A model generated the notes under the pieces. The model saw only the letters and a list, made by a program, of their open reading frames with translations. It was not told the origin of the DNA and did no database searches. Positions 1 through 7,501 of a DNA stretch of 64,000 nt are shown here, piece after piece; position 1 is the stretch's first letter, and the number at the start of each line of letters is the position of its first letter. Position numbers and translations under genes: made by a program. Origin of the DNA: JAWLHU01 sp041690255 (GTDB taxonomy: Bacteria > Bacillota > Sulfobacillia > Symbiobacteriales > Symbiobacteriaceae); the NCBI GenBank assembly GCA_041690255.1, contig JAWLHU010000005.1:62001-126000 (forward strand). The letters run 5' to 3'.

Positions 1-252
1 CACCACTGGCGGACGCTGCTCATGGCCCGGGCGATCGAGAACCAGTGCTTCGTCCTCGCCTGCAACCGCGTCGGTCATGATGGGAAGAACGGCTTCCCCG
101 GCCACTCGATGGTCGTCGGGCCGTTCGGTGAGGTGCTGGCAGAGGGGGGCGAGGGGGAGGAGATCCTCTTTGCCGAAATCGACCTGGCCCAGGTGGCCGA
201 TGTGCGCCGGCGGATTCCGTCGCTGAGGGACCGGCGACCGGACCTCTACTGA
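1..252 (+). CDS. Carbon-nitrogen hydrolase (nitrilase superfamily), C-terminal part
   Basis: The reading frame is open from the first base, so the gene starts upstream of the window and only its last 83 codons are visible. The run RTLLMARAIENQCFVLACN followed by GHSMVVGPFGEVL matches the C-terminal end of the nitrilase/omega-amidase fold: the ARAIEN helix and the strand carrying 'S-x-V-x-G-P-x-G-x-V'. Such enzymes hydrolyse C-N bonds of amides using a Glu-Lys-Cys triad. The catalytic Cys would lie upstream, so activity cannot be judged and the substrate is unknown. A shared hairpin terminator follows the stop codon. Confidence 0.8.
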   Translation, partial: HHWRTLLMARAIENQCFVLACNRVGHDGKNGFPGHSMVVGPFGEVLAEGGEGEEILFAEIDLAQVADVRRRIPSLRDRRPDLY

Positions 253-266
253 CCTACGCGGACGAA

Positions 267-298
267 AAGGCCCGCCCCTCGATGGAGGGACGGGCCTT
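267..298. terminator. Bidirectional intrinsic terminator
   Basis: AAGGCCCGCCCCTC and its near-complement GAGGGACGGGCCTT form a long GC-rich stem between two convergent genes. The minus strand continues into TTTTCG and the plus strand into CTTAC, so the better U-tract serves the minus-strand gene at 313-777. Confidence 0.75.
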
Positions 299-312
299 CT
301 TACGTACGACCA

Positions 313-777
313 CTAGAACAGCTTGATCATTTGGATGGCACCGGTTGAGACGGCGCCGATCAGGAGGCCGGAGACCGCCACCCCCAGGGCGAGGGCGAGG
401 ACCGAGAAGCCGAGCGGAACCCGCATGAGCGAAGCGATGGCGGCACCTGTCCAGAGGCCGGTGCCGGGAATCGGGATTCCGACGAGCAGGGCCAGTCCGA
501 CCCAACCGTACTTCCGGACCATGGACTGATGCTTCTCCACCCGATGGTCGAAGCGATCCAGCCAGCGGGCAGCCCACGGCGACTGCAGGGCCATGCGGCG
601 CAGGACGTACATGATCCCCAGGACCATGGGGACCTGCACCAGGTTCCCCGCAATGCCAAGGGCCACAGCAACGCTGGGCTTCAGCCCCTCAATGATGCCG
701 AGAGGAATGCCGACACGGAGTTCCAAGAACGGAATCGCTGAGATCGACAGAACCTTTAATGCAGCGTACAGGTTCAA
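313..777 (-). CDS. Small integral membrane protein, COG2426 / small multidrug export-like
   Basis: A 154-residue, strongly hydrophobic protein with about four membrane segments. It carries the family hallmark P-F-x-E-x-R-x-G-I-P-x-G near residues 16-27 and a second G-I-P-I-P-G-T-G motif near 100-107. These match the COG2426 / Sm_multidrug_ex family, whose transport role is only presumed. The start is TTG at 777, supported by GGAGGG eight bases upstream on the minus strand. It is a single-gene unit with its own promoter (862-890) and a terminator at 267-298. The substrate is unknown. Confidence 0.8.
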   Translation of the reverse strand: MNLYAALKVLSISAIPFLELRVGIPLGIIEGLKPSVAVALGIAGNLVQVPMVLGIMYVLRRMALQSPWAARWLDRFDHRVEKHQSMVRKYGWVGLALLVGIPIPGTGLWTGAAIASLMRVPLGFSVLALALGVAVSGLLIGAVSTGAIQMIKLF

Positions 778-861
778 GGGAATTGCCCTCCCGTGGAAGT
801 AGCCGTTCCAAGCCGAGCGAGACGCCGCGATTGTTGGGCGAGGTGATGGCTGGACTCTTCT

Positions 862-890
862 ATGCTATCATCGCCCGCTCGACTCGTCAA
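862..890 (-). promoter_or_regulatory. Sigma-A-type promoter for the COG2426 gene
   Basis: On the minus strand TTGACG (885-890) and TAGCAT (862-867) are separated by exactly 17 bases, about 85 bases upstream of the TTG start at 777. The rest of 778-1055 holds no gene; a GC-rich palindrome at 1020-1046 may end the deacetylase transcript. Confidence 0.6.
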
Positions 891-1055
891 ATGCTACCCA
901 CGATATAGACGTCGCGATCCATCCCCTTGGTTCGGGTTATGGAGAGAATTCTCCCCTGGGCTCTGGTGCAGGGCCCGTGGGTGCTGGATCTGCCGGTTGG
1001 GCAGTAGATGTAGGGGAATGGCGCCCGGGCGTTCTTCCCGGGCGCCACCGGCACG

Positions 1056-1844
1056 CTATCGGATCACCCGGATATGCCCGTTCATGTCGACCCCGTGGGT
1101 CCGGACCAGCTCATCGAGGAGGACGAAGCGGTAGCCCTGCTCCTGGAGCGTCTTCAGGGCGGTGGGCAGCGCCTGGTCGGTCTGTTTGCACGAGTCGCTG
1201 GCATGCATGAGGATGATCGCACCCGGATGTGCCAGGCGCACCGTGCGGTTGACGATCACGTTCACGCCGGGGTTTTTCCAGTCGAGGGAGTCGACCGACC
1301 AGATGACCGTCGCGTAGCCCAGGTCCTTGGCCGCCTGGACGGACTCCTTGTTGAAGGCCCCGTTGGGTGGGCGAATATAGGTAGGAGCGCGCCCGGTCAG
1401 GTCCTGCAGGATGGCATGGGCGGCGGCGATGTTCTTGGCGGCGCCCTCCCGACCAAGGGTGTTCAGATCGACGTGGGCCTGCCCGTGCGACTCGATCTGG
1501 TGACCATCGGCATGAATGCGCTTCACCAGTTCCACGTGGTTCTTGGCCCACGGGCCGGAGAGGAAGAAGGTCGCCTTGATATTCTCCTGCTTGAGCACAT
1601 CGAGCACTTTTGGCGCCATCTTCTGGCCCCAGGAGATGTCGAAGGTGAGGGCGACCACCTTCTCTTCCGCCTTGGCCGAGTAGATCGGGCGCAGGTTTGG
1701 CTGGAGCGAGGCGCTGACCGGCGCCGAATCGTTCGCCTCGACCACGCCTGGCCGGAGCCACCGGGCGCCAAGCATGATCAGGGCGATCGCCAGGATCGAG
1801 ACCACCGTCCAGCGCGTTCGGTCGCTGATCCGGATTACGTACAT
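1056..1844 (-). CDS. Polysaccharide deacetylase, PdaB/YbaN-like (sporulation type)
   Basis: A 262-residue protein with an N-terminal membrane anchor (residues about 13-30) and a NodB-type deacetylase domain. The PdaB signature T-F-D-I-S-W-G (Asp69) replaces the usual TFDD. His120 and His124 in S-H-G-Q-A-H are the probable metal ligands, and R-P-P-N-G (158-162) is motif 3. PdaB of Bacillus subtilis is needed to maintain spores after late sporulation and may act on peptidoglycan; the same role is inferred here. It is monocistronic, and a palindrome at 1020-1046 lies just after the stop. Membership of the family is secure, the exact substrate is not. Confidence 0.88.
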   Translation of the reverse strand: MYVIRISDRTRWTVVSILAIALIMLGARWLRPGVVEANDSAPVSASLQPNLRPIYSAKAEEKVVALTFDISWGQKMAPKVLDVLKQENIKATFFLSGPWAKNHVELVKRIHADGHQIESHGQAHVDLNTLGREGAAKNIAAAHAILQDLTGRAPTYIRPPNGAFNKESVQAAKDLGYATVIWSVDSLDWKNPGVNVIVNRTVRLAHPGAIILMHASDSCKQTDQALPTALKTLQEQGYRFVLLDELVRTHGVDMNGHIRVIR

Positions 1845-1930
1845 GCGGACCCTCCTCCGGGAGAAATGCTACGAGAGGAGTATGTCTGCCGGGCACGTCC
1901 CATGCGATGATGATTAACATGGAATCGCCA

Positions 1931-1959
1931 TTGCGGTGACCGTCTCTGTGTGTTATAGT
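1931..1959 (+). promoter_or_regulatory. Promoter of the selenocysteine tRNA
   Basis: TTGCGG (1931-1936) and TATAGT (1954-1959) are spaced by 17 bases and lie 27 bases before the first base of tRNA-Sec. Confidence 0.6.
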
Positions 1960-1985
1960 CTTCTCTGCGCCCAGTACGGGCAGAT

Positions 1986-2083
1986 GGGGGTAGATCCGGT
2001 CCTGGTGGCCGGCACGGTCTTCAAAACCGATGTGACGTAGTGATCCTGCGTCGGGTGGGTTCGATTCCCACATACTCCCGCCA
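1986..2083 (+). tRNA. selC: tRNA-Sec (anticodon TCA)
   Basis: A 98-nt tRNA with encoded CCA (2081-2083). The acceptor arm starts GGGGGTA and closes with TACTCCC plus discriminator G. The anticodon loop CTTCAAA at 2019-2025 places TCA at 2021-2023, which reads UGA. The long variable arm and the T arm GGTGGGTTCGATTCCCACA fit the selenocysteine tRNA class, which is longer than ordinary tRNAs. This tRNA is charged with Ser and converted by SelA using selenophosphate from SelD, both encoded about 11-13 kb downstream. Its 3' half is duplicated at 3859-3900, marking it as an integration site. Confidence 0.95.
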
Positions 2084-2171
2084 GAAAGCCTACTGACAAG
2101 CGAGTTACAGCGCTTGTGGCGATGCCGCTCTTGGTTAAATGACCGAGGGCGGTTTTTGCTTGTCCACACGG
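2042..2171 (+). repeat. Direct repeat copy 1: 3' half of selC plus downstream terminator (att-like)
   Basis: From GATCCTG in the tRNA variable arm through the CCA end and on to CCACACGG, this stretch is nearly identical to 3859-3990. It includes a hairpin with arms CCGCTCTTGGT (2125-2135) and ACCGAGGGCGG (2142-2152) followed by TTTTT, a good terminator for tRNA-Sec. A repeat of a tRNA 3' end is the classic footprint of site-specific integration. Confidence 0.85.
2125..2157 (+). terminator. Intrinsic terminator after tRNA-Sec
   Basis: An 11-bp stem with two G-U pairs, loop TAAATG-like, then five T. It is duplicated at 3944-3976 within the second repeat copy. Confidence 0.7.
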
Positions 2172-2338
2172 TGTAACGCTCAGGAGGATGATGGGGCCGC
2201 TCGAACAACACCACGTCCTAGCGCGCTAAATAATTATCGCGGAAAATAGTAGGTGCATGCAAGAATACAGAAGGAAATATCGAACTAGACAGAGTATAAT
2301 AAAAATGGCCCTACATATTTTCGAGAGGAGAGCGAACT

Positions 2339-2899
2339 GTGACTCGTACGTACAAGATAGGCTTATTTCTGGTTCTCTTGCTTATCGGTGTGACCGTTTC
2401 AGGCGCAACATCTTATGCAGGCGGAGTAGAACTGAGTATCCCCCCTGTGGCACAAGCAAAAACCAACTGGTGCTGGGCCGCTGTTGGTAATCGGATTACC
2501 TGGTGGCACAGTCAGGAAAAAACGCAATGCCAGGTGGCGGATGCGACTACGTTTAACTCCTGCTCCCAGAACTGGCAATCTACTCTGGGTTACCTGAACG
2601 ACGGCCTCTACAATCTAATTCGCGTTTCCGGCTACTATTTGGAGTCTCAGATCAGTTGGAGCACGGTTGTAGATGATATGAGCAACGCCCGCCCGATTGG
2701 TTTCCGAGTGGTACTTCCCATTGGCGGCCACATCATGCTGCTTACCGGTTACAATGAGGACATGGCTACGGGTGCAAAAACGGTTATTTACATTGATTCG
2801 GCTGATGCCCAGCGGAAGGAAAAAAGTTGGACGTCTTTTACGACGAAGACAAGCGACTGGGATTGGACCCATACGCTTGATCGGATCATGAATTGGTAG
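2339..2899 (+). CDS. Secreted papain-like cysteine peptidase (C39_2/C70-like)
   Basis: A 186-residue protein with a clear signal peptide (residues 1 to about 27, cut after S-Y-A-G-G). The N-W-C-W-A-A motif puts the likely nucleophile at Cys45. G-G-H-I-M-L-L-T-G-Y gives the His (about 131) and Y-I-D-S-A-D a possible Asp (about 153), the order and spacing of papain-like bacterial peptidases related to AvrRpt2 or C39-like families. The GTG start has GAGAGGAGAG upstream, and a perfect TATAAT lies at 2295-2300. Base composition is visibly more AT-rich than the flanking chromosome. It lies inside the selC island and is followed 36 bases later by a membrane-anchored protein. Target proteins are unknown. 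Confidence 0.7.
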   Translation: MTRTYKIGLFLVLLLIGVTVSGATSYAGGVELSIPPVAQAKTNWCWAAVGNRITWWHSQEKTQCQVADATTFNSCSQNWQSTLGYLNDGLYNLIRVSGYYLESQISWSTVVDDMSNARPIGFRVVLPIGGHIMLLTGYNEDMATGAKTVIYIDSADAQRKEKSWTSFTTKTSDWDWTHTLDRIMNW

Positions 2900-2935
2900 G
2901 ACAGAGTTCTAAGAGTCTGAAAGGGGCAACGTAAC

Positions 2936-3727
2936 GTGTGTATTCGAGTAAATGTGGGCTTGCTTGTTGCACTCCTGCTGATGATATCCGCACAGCCTGT
3001 CTGGTCATTAGAATCACGTACAGTTCCTTCAGAGATCCTGGCTGCGGCAAAAACCGGTTTGTCAGCCTTCCAGGTAAGAAGGCAGGAAGATCCTGCTGCT
3101 TGGGGCCTCACGCCTGCTGAGTTAGCCGCTCTGGAGGTACAGGGTGGCTATCGTGTAGTGACAGCCGACATATCGAAGCTGGCAAGCCTGAAGAGCGAGC
3201 CGGATGCCGTTCTTCGTGCAACTGAGATTGATAGGTGGGCATTTTATGGGAGTGTGAGCGGCGTCCCAAGAATTATGTTCTATGTCGATAACATGCCCGA
3301 AGACGGGTGGACAGCGACTACCTTCTCTACACTGAGCCCGGTCATGGCGTCTTCGTTAGCAGATGCATTTAGGCTGCTCAGAGAGCAAGGCCTGGAAATG
3401 ACACAAGAACCAGTTCTTTTCCAAGTGACGGAGTCTGTCACCTTCTGGTACCTGCGTACGGACGGAAACGCATGGATGTACCCAACCTTGCCTGATGATA
3501 ATCCGTTTGTTACGGAACTGCAGATGAGTCGCCGGCAGCTTTCCCCTGCGGTAACCGCTCTCCGTTCAGTAGGAAACACATTCGGAGCTGCCGGAGAGCA
3601 ACAGGGAGGGTTTGGCGGTGGTGCGGGGAAGCCCCTTGGCCCGATACCCCTTACCGTTTTGGTTGCTGGCCTTTCCATCACCCTTTTCCTCGGCTGGTAT
3701 GCATCGAGACTCAGAGCCCGGAAGTAG
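2936..3727 (+). CDS. Exported, C-terminally membrane-anchored protein of unknown function
   Basis: A 263-residue protein. It has an N-terminal signal peptide (about residues 1-25), a mixed alpha/beta ectodomain, a Gly-rich linker near residues 222-232 (E-Q-Q-G-G-F-G-G-G-A-G), and one C-terminal membrane helix (about 240-258) ending in R-L-R-A-R-K, so the tail would be cytoplasmic. I recognise no family. The GTG start follows AAGGGG. It probably forms a two-gene unit with the secreted cysteine peptidase upstream. The pair may be a protease and its anchor, substrate or inhibitor; that is inference from position only. Confidence 0.6.
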   Translation: MCIRVNVGLLVALLLMISAQPVWSLESRTVPSEILAAAKTGLSAFQVRRQEDPAAWGLTPAELAALEVQGGYRVVTADISKLASLKSEPDAVLRATEIDRWAFYGSVSGVPRIMFYVDNMPEDGWTATTFSTLSPVMASSLADAFRLLREQGLEMTQEPVLFQVTESVTFWYLRTDGNAWMYPTLPDDNPFVTELQMSRRQLSPAVTALRSVGNTFGAAGEQQGGFGGGAGKPLGPIPLTVLVAGLSITLFLGWYASRLRARK

Positions 3728-3858
3728 ACGGGCTAGCAGTGGAGACGGTGACGGGAACAGCATTCCGCAGCGACGACCCATGGATTGACGACCAGAGTTG
3801 GCGGGTATCGTGGCCGTCCGCTATCTGAGATTCGAGCATTCGCCGGTCGGTGGTTCGC

Positions 3859-3900
3859 GATCCTGAGTCGGGTGGGTTCGATTCCCACATACTCCCGCCA
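3859..3900 (+). pseudogene. Partial tRNA-Sec (3' half only)
   Basis: Only the distal variable arm, T arm, acceptor 3' strand and CCA are present. There is no anticodon arm or 5' acceptor strand upstream, so this cannot be a functional tRNA. It is an attachment-site remnant. Confidence 0.85.
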
Positions 3901-3990
3901 GATTTGCCTACTGCCAAGCGAGTTACAGCGCTTGTGGGCACAGCCGCTCTTGGTCAAATGACCGAGGGCGGTTTTTGCTTGCCCACACGG
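3859..3990 (+). repeat. Direct repeat copy 2 of the selC 3' half and its flank
   Basis: It matches 2042-2171 over about 130 bases with scattered differences, including the whole T arm, acceptor 3' strand, CCA and the terminator hairpin (3944-3976). The homology runs about 90 bases past the tRNA end, longer than a minimal att core. This suggests repeated insertion of related elements at selC. Confidence 0.85.
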
Positions 3991-4152
3991 CCACTGCCAC
4001 ATCTAAGAACCGCCTCAGGGCGTCTCTCGCATGTCTGCGAAGCCTGGATGCTCATTTCCACCAGATCATACTAATTGAAAATACGGATTGCAACTTGCGA
4101 AAATGGTAAATTCCCCCTTGTGCAGAAGTGCGCTGCGAAGGGAGAGACCAAC

Positions 4153-4746
4153 GTGACAAGGACGATCCATGGTTCTGTAAGGGTTCTGTTCCTGGCGATC
4201 CTGATTCTTGGGGTGTTCAGTGTTCAGACGGTACTGGCCAGCGGCGGGGCAGGGCTGTACTGGGGACCAATCGAGGTGGCTGGAGTCCAGGTTCGCATGA
4301 CGAACCAGCACCCCGGCTATGCCGGTCCAAAAGTGGGATACGCCCCACATGTAAACTTCCATGTGGACTACAAGAACGGTACAAAATGGATCGAGCTCGT
4401 CAATCTCCACATCACCAGGTACACTGTGAACGGGCAACAGTGTATGTACATCTGGGACAAGCCTTCTGGAAAGCCTGGCAAGGTTGTTTATGACGACTGC
4501 AAGAACGACTGGAACTCCCTGAAGAGCGAAGTGCAGGAACGGGTGACGAATTACGTCCAGAGCACAGGCAAAGTCAATCTCACTTCGGCTCAGTATTTGG
4601 CGCTAGTCGCCATTTTGCTGGTCGCCATCGTTGTTCTTATGGCCTTGATCGCCACACTGCCGGTGTTCATTCTGGTTGTTGCGACCTTCCCTGATCCCAG
4701 CCTGAGCGTATCAGCAGCCCTGTGGATCAGGATGGTCCTCGGCTAG
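4153..4746 (+). CDS. Exported or membrane protein of unknown function (island gene)
   Basis: 197 residues from the GTG at 4153, preferred because GGGAGAG precedes it and because it puts a signal-like hydrophobic segment (about residues 10-28) at the N-terminus. A longer frame from 4075 has no good ribosome site. The middle part is soluble with two Cys (Q-Q-C-M-Y-I-W and D-D-C-K-N-D). The last 50 residues contain one long or two short hydrophobic stretches, so the C-terminus is in the membrane. No family recognised. It lies in the lower-GC selC island. Confidence 0.55.
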   Translation: MTRTIHGSVRVLFLAILILGVFSVQTVLASGGAGLYWGPIEVAGVQVRMTNQHPGYAGPKVGYAPHVNFHVDYKNGTKWIELVNLHITRYTVNGQQCMYIWDKPSGKPGKVVYDDCKNDWNSLKSEVQERVTNYVQSTGKVNLTSAQYLALVAILLVAIVVLMALIATLPVFILVVATFPDPSLSVSAALWIRMVLG

Positions 4747-4771
4747 GAGGATTGAACTAGGTTGGTGCGGA

Positions 4772-4801
4772 AGAGGAGCAGGGCACTTGTTCTGCTCCTC
4801 T
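4772..4801. repeat. Perfect 10-bp inverted repeat between two island genes
   Basis: AGAGGAGCAG (4772-4781) and CTGCTCCTCT (4792-4801) are exact reverse complements around a 10-base loop. No T-run follows on the plus strand, so it is either a weak terminator for the gene ending at 4746 or an operator for the gene starting at 4838. Confidence 0.5.
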
Positions 4802-4837
4802 GAGCACGAAGGCGCTTCCACTAGAGGAGGGTGGCAA

Positions 4838-5365
4838 TTGGCGGAGCAGTGGTATCTGGTGACAATGGCAGATGAGGAAGATGCTGCGAGGTTCCTCTAT
4901 TCCTGTCTGGACAGGGCCACATCCTTTCGGGCCTATTTCCCGGATGATCCGCATCTAGGGGGTGGGAAGGACCTGTTCAGCACCCTTTCGCTCGGAGTAG
5001 TGACGGAGTGGGCTGGCATGGCCAGTTGCCTCATGGTCTCAGCACCTTTGGATTTCGTGTCAAGAGAACTCGTCAAGTTGTGGCTGGTTCCTAACGATGA
5101 CCGAAAGCCACTATGGCAGTATGAGTTCCTAGAAAATGACAAGGTATTCTTTCGGGTCGAGGATTTCTCTGTGCACATGCTGCTCGCAAGTGAGTCAGAG
5201 GTGCTGGACTTTCAGCGCGGTGGAATCGACATCAGCATGTGGGAACCTATCAGTTTGGAAGGCGAATCGGGCATTGTGGCCCAACCGTTTTCCAGTCAGG
5301 AGTTACCGGAACTTGGTGAAGCTCTCGGGGAACCTGGTGAGGACGACCAAGAGCCTGAGGAGTGA
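4838..5365 (+). CDS. Acidic cytoplasmic protein of unknown function (island gene)
   Basis: 175 residues from the TTG at 4838, chosen because AGGAGG (4825-4830) sits at the right distance. A frame extended to 4787 would run back through the inverted repeat. No signal or membrane segment is visible. The C-terminus is rich in Glu, Asp and Pro (E-P-G-E-D-D-Q-E-P-E-E). Alternating aromatic and charged residues suggest a single mixed alpha/beta domain. No family recognised. It is the last intact plus-strand gene before the recombinase remnant. Confidence 0.55.
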   Translation: MAEQWYLVTMADEEDAARFLYSCLDRATSFRAYFPDDPHLGGGKDLFSTLSLGVVTEWAGMASCLMVSAPLDFVSRELVKLWLVPNDDRKPLWQYEFLENDKVFFRVEDFSVHMLLASESEVLDFQRGGIDISMWEPISLEGESGIVAQPFSSQELPELGEALGEPGEDDQEPEE

Positions 5366-5406
5366 GTGACAGTTCCCTTGTTAACTACCAAAGGGCCAAG
5401 AAAAGA

Positions 5407-5433
5407 CCGGGCTAGGGGTGCTCCCCTACCCGG
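5407..5433 (-). terminator. Terminator of the recombinase remnant
   Basis: CCGGGCTAGGGG and CCCCTACCCGG pair into a stem. On the minus strand the hairpin is followed by TCTTTTC, the layout of an intrinsic terminator just past the recombinase 3' end. Confidence 0.6.
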
Positions 5434-5444
5434 CCTCGTTCAGT

Positions 5445-6086
5445 TTACGGTCCCACGCCTGCAGAAGCGGCAGAGGTGGCGAGACCGGCACGGAGGCTAT
5501 GCTCCGCATACTTCGTGGGATCAAGACCGGCAGCTGCGGCGCATCGCTTGACCACGAGAACTACTGCCTTGTCGGAGAGCCGGCCTTCCGGAATTTGCCC
5601 GCGGCGATTGACGGAACAAAACAGCGCACCTTCGGTGATGCCCAACGCCTCTAACCACACCTGAAGCGCTCTGACAGGGCACGTCTCAGGCTTGCCCGTC
5701 CTGGTCCGTCTTCGACTTCCTGAGCGTGATCACGATGCCATCACGGGTAAGGTGAGCGTCGGTGACACCCAGGTTCACCAGCTCCGAGCGTCGGAAGGCA
5801 CACCAGCGAAACCAAGGAGGAGAAGCGCCCTGTCACGCACACAGAGCAGGCTGTCAGAGAGGGTACCGACCATGGCCCGAATGTCCGTCGTTACGGCGGG
5901 AGTCTTCGCCTCCTGCGCTGTACTGTGGACACGGCGGATACCCTTTAGGACTATCCGGACCGCTTCCGCCTTCGTTGGGGAGTCGTACCCTGCTACCTGG
6001 TGGGCCTGAGAGATTGCGGTGATCCGGCGCTGTGCAGCGTTGAAGATGCTGCGGGCCTTCTTTTCTGCACGATAGGAGACCATCAC
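5445..6086 (-). pseudogene. Tyrosine recombinase/phage integrase, frameshifted and truncated
   Basis: Two out-of-phase pieces on the minus strand reconstruct a tyrosine recombinase. The first (6086 down to about 5800) reads through A-I-S-Q-A-H-Q-V-A-G and C-V-R-D-R-A-L-L-L-L-G-F-A-G, then shifts frame. The continuation R-R-S-E-L-V-N-L and R-K-S-K-T-D-Q-D-G-Q is visible in another frame. The second (5660-5445) carries W-L-E-A-L-G-I-T-E-G and the catalytic box H-S-L-R-A-G-L-A-T-S. The distal H/W box and Tyr region is missing after S-A-G-V-G-P, and the N-terminal DNA-binding part is absent because the frame runs into the DoxX gene. It probably once served the selC-integrated element. Confidence 0.85.
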
Positions 6087-6628
6087 CCGGCCGGCGGCTG
6101 GCGCCAGGGCGTCCCCACCCGGGCGAGCACCCAGCGATCAAGCCCCCAGTACCCGGCCACCCTCCAGGCCAGGATCAGCAGGACGGCGATCAGGAAGAGG
6201 ACCGGGTTCGTGCTGGCACTGCCGGCCAGCATGAAGTTGAAGTTCATGAGCGCTCCGCCAAAGGCGGCGAAGCCGGTCAACAGCCCGACGATCAGGGCAA
6301 TGCCCACCAGCACCTCGGCGTAGGCGATCAGGGGGCCGAACCAGGTGTACGCCTCGGCATTCAGCATGGACTGCAGGAAGTTCCGATACCAGTCGTAGGT
6401 GATCGGCGGCTTCCCGGTCTCCGGAATGCGCACGGCGTTGGTCCAGTATCCCTTCAGCGCCGCTCCGCCCTGCACCCAGGCGGGGTTGTTCACCTTGCCC
6501 CAGCCGGACGTGAGCCACTGGTACCCCAGGTAAATGCGCAGGATCGCCCAGAGCCAGGCGAACTGGGTCGTCTCAAAGAGGCGTCGGGCAAAGTCGGGTC
6601 CCTCAAGTCTCCGATCCTTCTCTGCCAT
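6083..6628 (-). CDS. DoxX/DoxD-family membrane protein
   Basis: 181 residues with four membrane helices: W-L-W-A-I-L-R-I-Y-L-G-Y-Q-W near residue 27, then Y-A-E-V-L-V-G-I-A-L near 103, then G-A-L-M-N-F-N-F-M-L-A-G, then the C-terminal L-L-I-L-A-W-R-V-A-G-Y. The pattern matches DoxX-type proteins related to the thiosulfate:quinone oxidoreductase small subunit. The function is inferred only at family level. The start ATG at 6628 has GGGAGG upstream. Its stop codon overlaps the truncated recombinase, so the island junction lies exactly at the end of this gene. Confidence 0.8.
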   Translation of the reverse strand: MAEKDRRLEGPDFARRLFETTQFAWLWAILRIYLGYQWLTSGWGKVNNPAWVQGGAALKGYWTNAVRIPETGKPPITYDWYRNFLQSMLNAEAYTWFGPLIAYAEVLVGIALIVGLLTGFAAFGGALMNFNFMLAGSASTNPVLFLIAVLLILAWRVAGYWGLDRWVLARVGTPWRQPPAG

Positions 6629-6640
6629 GGTGTACCTCCC

Positions 6641-7501
6641 TTATCGGAACGATTCGAGAAGCTGGTAGCGCTCGGCCACAGCCATGTCGATATCCATGTG
6701 GGCGATCGGCGTCTCCGAGACAGCCGGCAGCGCCTCGTGGTAGACAGGCCGCTCCTCCTGGTAGACGACCCCGAGCACCAGGCCGTCGTGCTCGCCGACC
6801 ACCCGGGCCGCCGCGTACTTGTCGGTGGGGTCGTACCCTTCGACCTCGTCCAGGCTGACCAGGTGTTCCTTGAACCACTCGTACGTGTTCACCTTATTGA
6901 AGGTGACACAGGGGCTGAAGACGTTGATCAGGGAGAAACCCCGGTGCCGGATGCCCTCCTCGAAGAGGCGGGCCAGCCCTTTCGGATCCCCGGAGAAGCC
7001 CTGGGCCACAAAGGAGGCGCCGGCGGCCAGCGCCATCTCCAGCGGGCGAACCGGATCTTCGGCCGAACCGCTCGGCGAGGTCTTCGACTTGAATCCCTTC
7101 CGGGAGGTGGGCGACATCTGGCCCGTGGTCAGTCCGTAGATGTTGTTGTCCATGACAATGTACGTGATGTCGATGTTCCGGCGCATGGCGTGGAGCGAGT
7201 GGGAGAGGCCGATCCCGTAACCGTCACCATCGCCACCGGTGGCGATCACCGTCAGAGAGTGGTTGACGAGTTTGATCGCCGTTGCCGCCGGAATGGAACG
7301 CCCGTGCAGCCCGTGGAAGCCGTAGGACCTCAGGTACTGGCTCGTCTTGCCGGAACAGCCGATGCCGGAGGTGACCACCGTCTCATGCGGCTGGTTCCCG
7401 GTGGCGGCCAGGGCGGTCTGGATCGCCTGCAACACGGCGAAGTCGCCGCAGCCCGGACACCAGGTCGGCTTCGCTCCGCGGAACTCCTGTGCCGTGCTCA
7501 T
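6641..7501 (-). CDS. korB: 2-oxoacid:ferredoxin oxidoreductase, beta subunit
   Basis: 286 residues. It opens with W-C-P-G-C-G-D-F, the Fe-S/TPP entry motif of the beta subunit. T-S-G-I-G-C-S-G-K and the TPP-binding run G-D-G-D-G-Y-G-I-G through N-N-I-Y-G-L-T-T-G-Q follow. The enzyme oxidatively decarboxylates a 2-oxoacid with CoA and reduces ferredoxin in the cytoplasm. It overlaps the alpha gene by four bases (ATGA type), showing tight coupling. Two-subunit enzymes of this type usually act on 2-oxoglutarate, but the substrate is not proven by sequence. Confidence 0.93.
   Translation of the reverse strand: MSTAQEFRGAKPTWCPGCGDFAVLQAIQTALAATGNQPHETVVTSGIGCSGKTSQYLRSYGFHGLHGRSIPAATAIKLVNHSLTVIATGGDGDGYGIGLSHSLHAMRRNIDITYIVMDNNIYGLTTGQMSPTSRKGFKSKTSPSGSAEDPVRPLEMALAAGASFVAQGFSGDPKGLARLFEEGIRHRGFSLINVFSPCVTFNKVNTYEWFKEHLVSLDEVEGYDPTDKYAAARVVGEHDGLVLGVVYQEERPVYHEALPAVSETPIAHMDIDMAVAERYQLLESFR

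Noticed and set aside
1111..2214. Long reverse frame across selC, containing M-W-E-S-N-P-P-D
   Set aside because: It is the antisense reading of tRNA-Sec and of the deacetylase gene; the same peptide appears at the second tRNA fragment (3711-4002), so it is a tRNA-antisense artefact.
3859..3900. A second functional tRNA-Sec
   Set aside because: No 5' half and no anticodon arm; only the 3' part is present.
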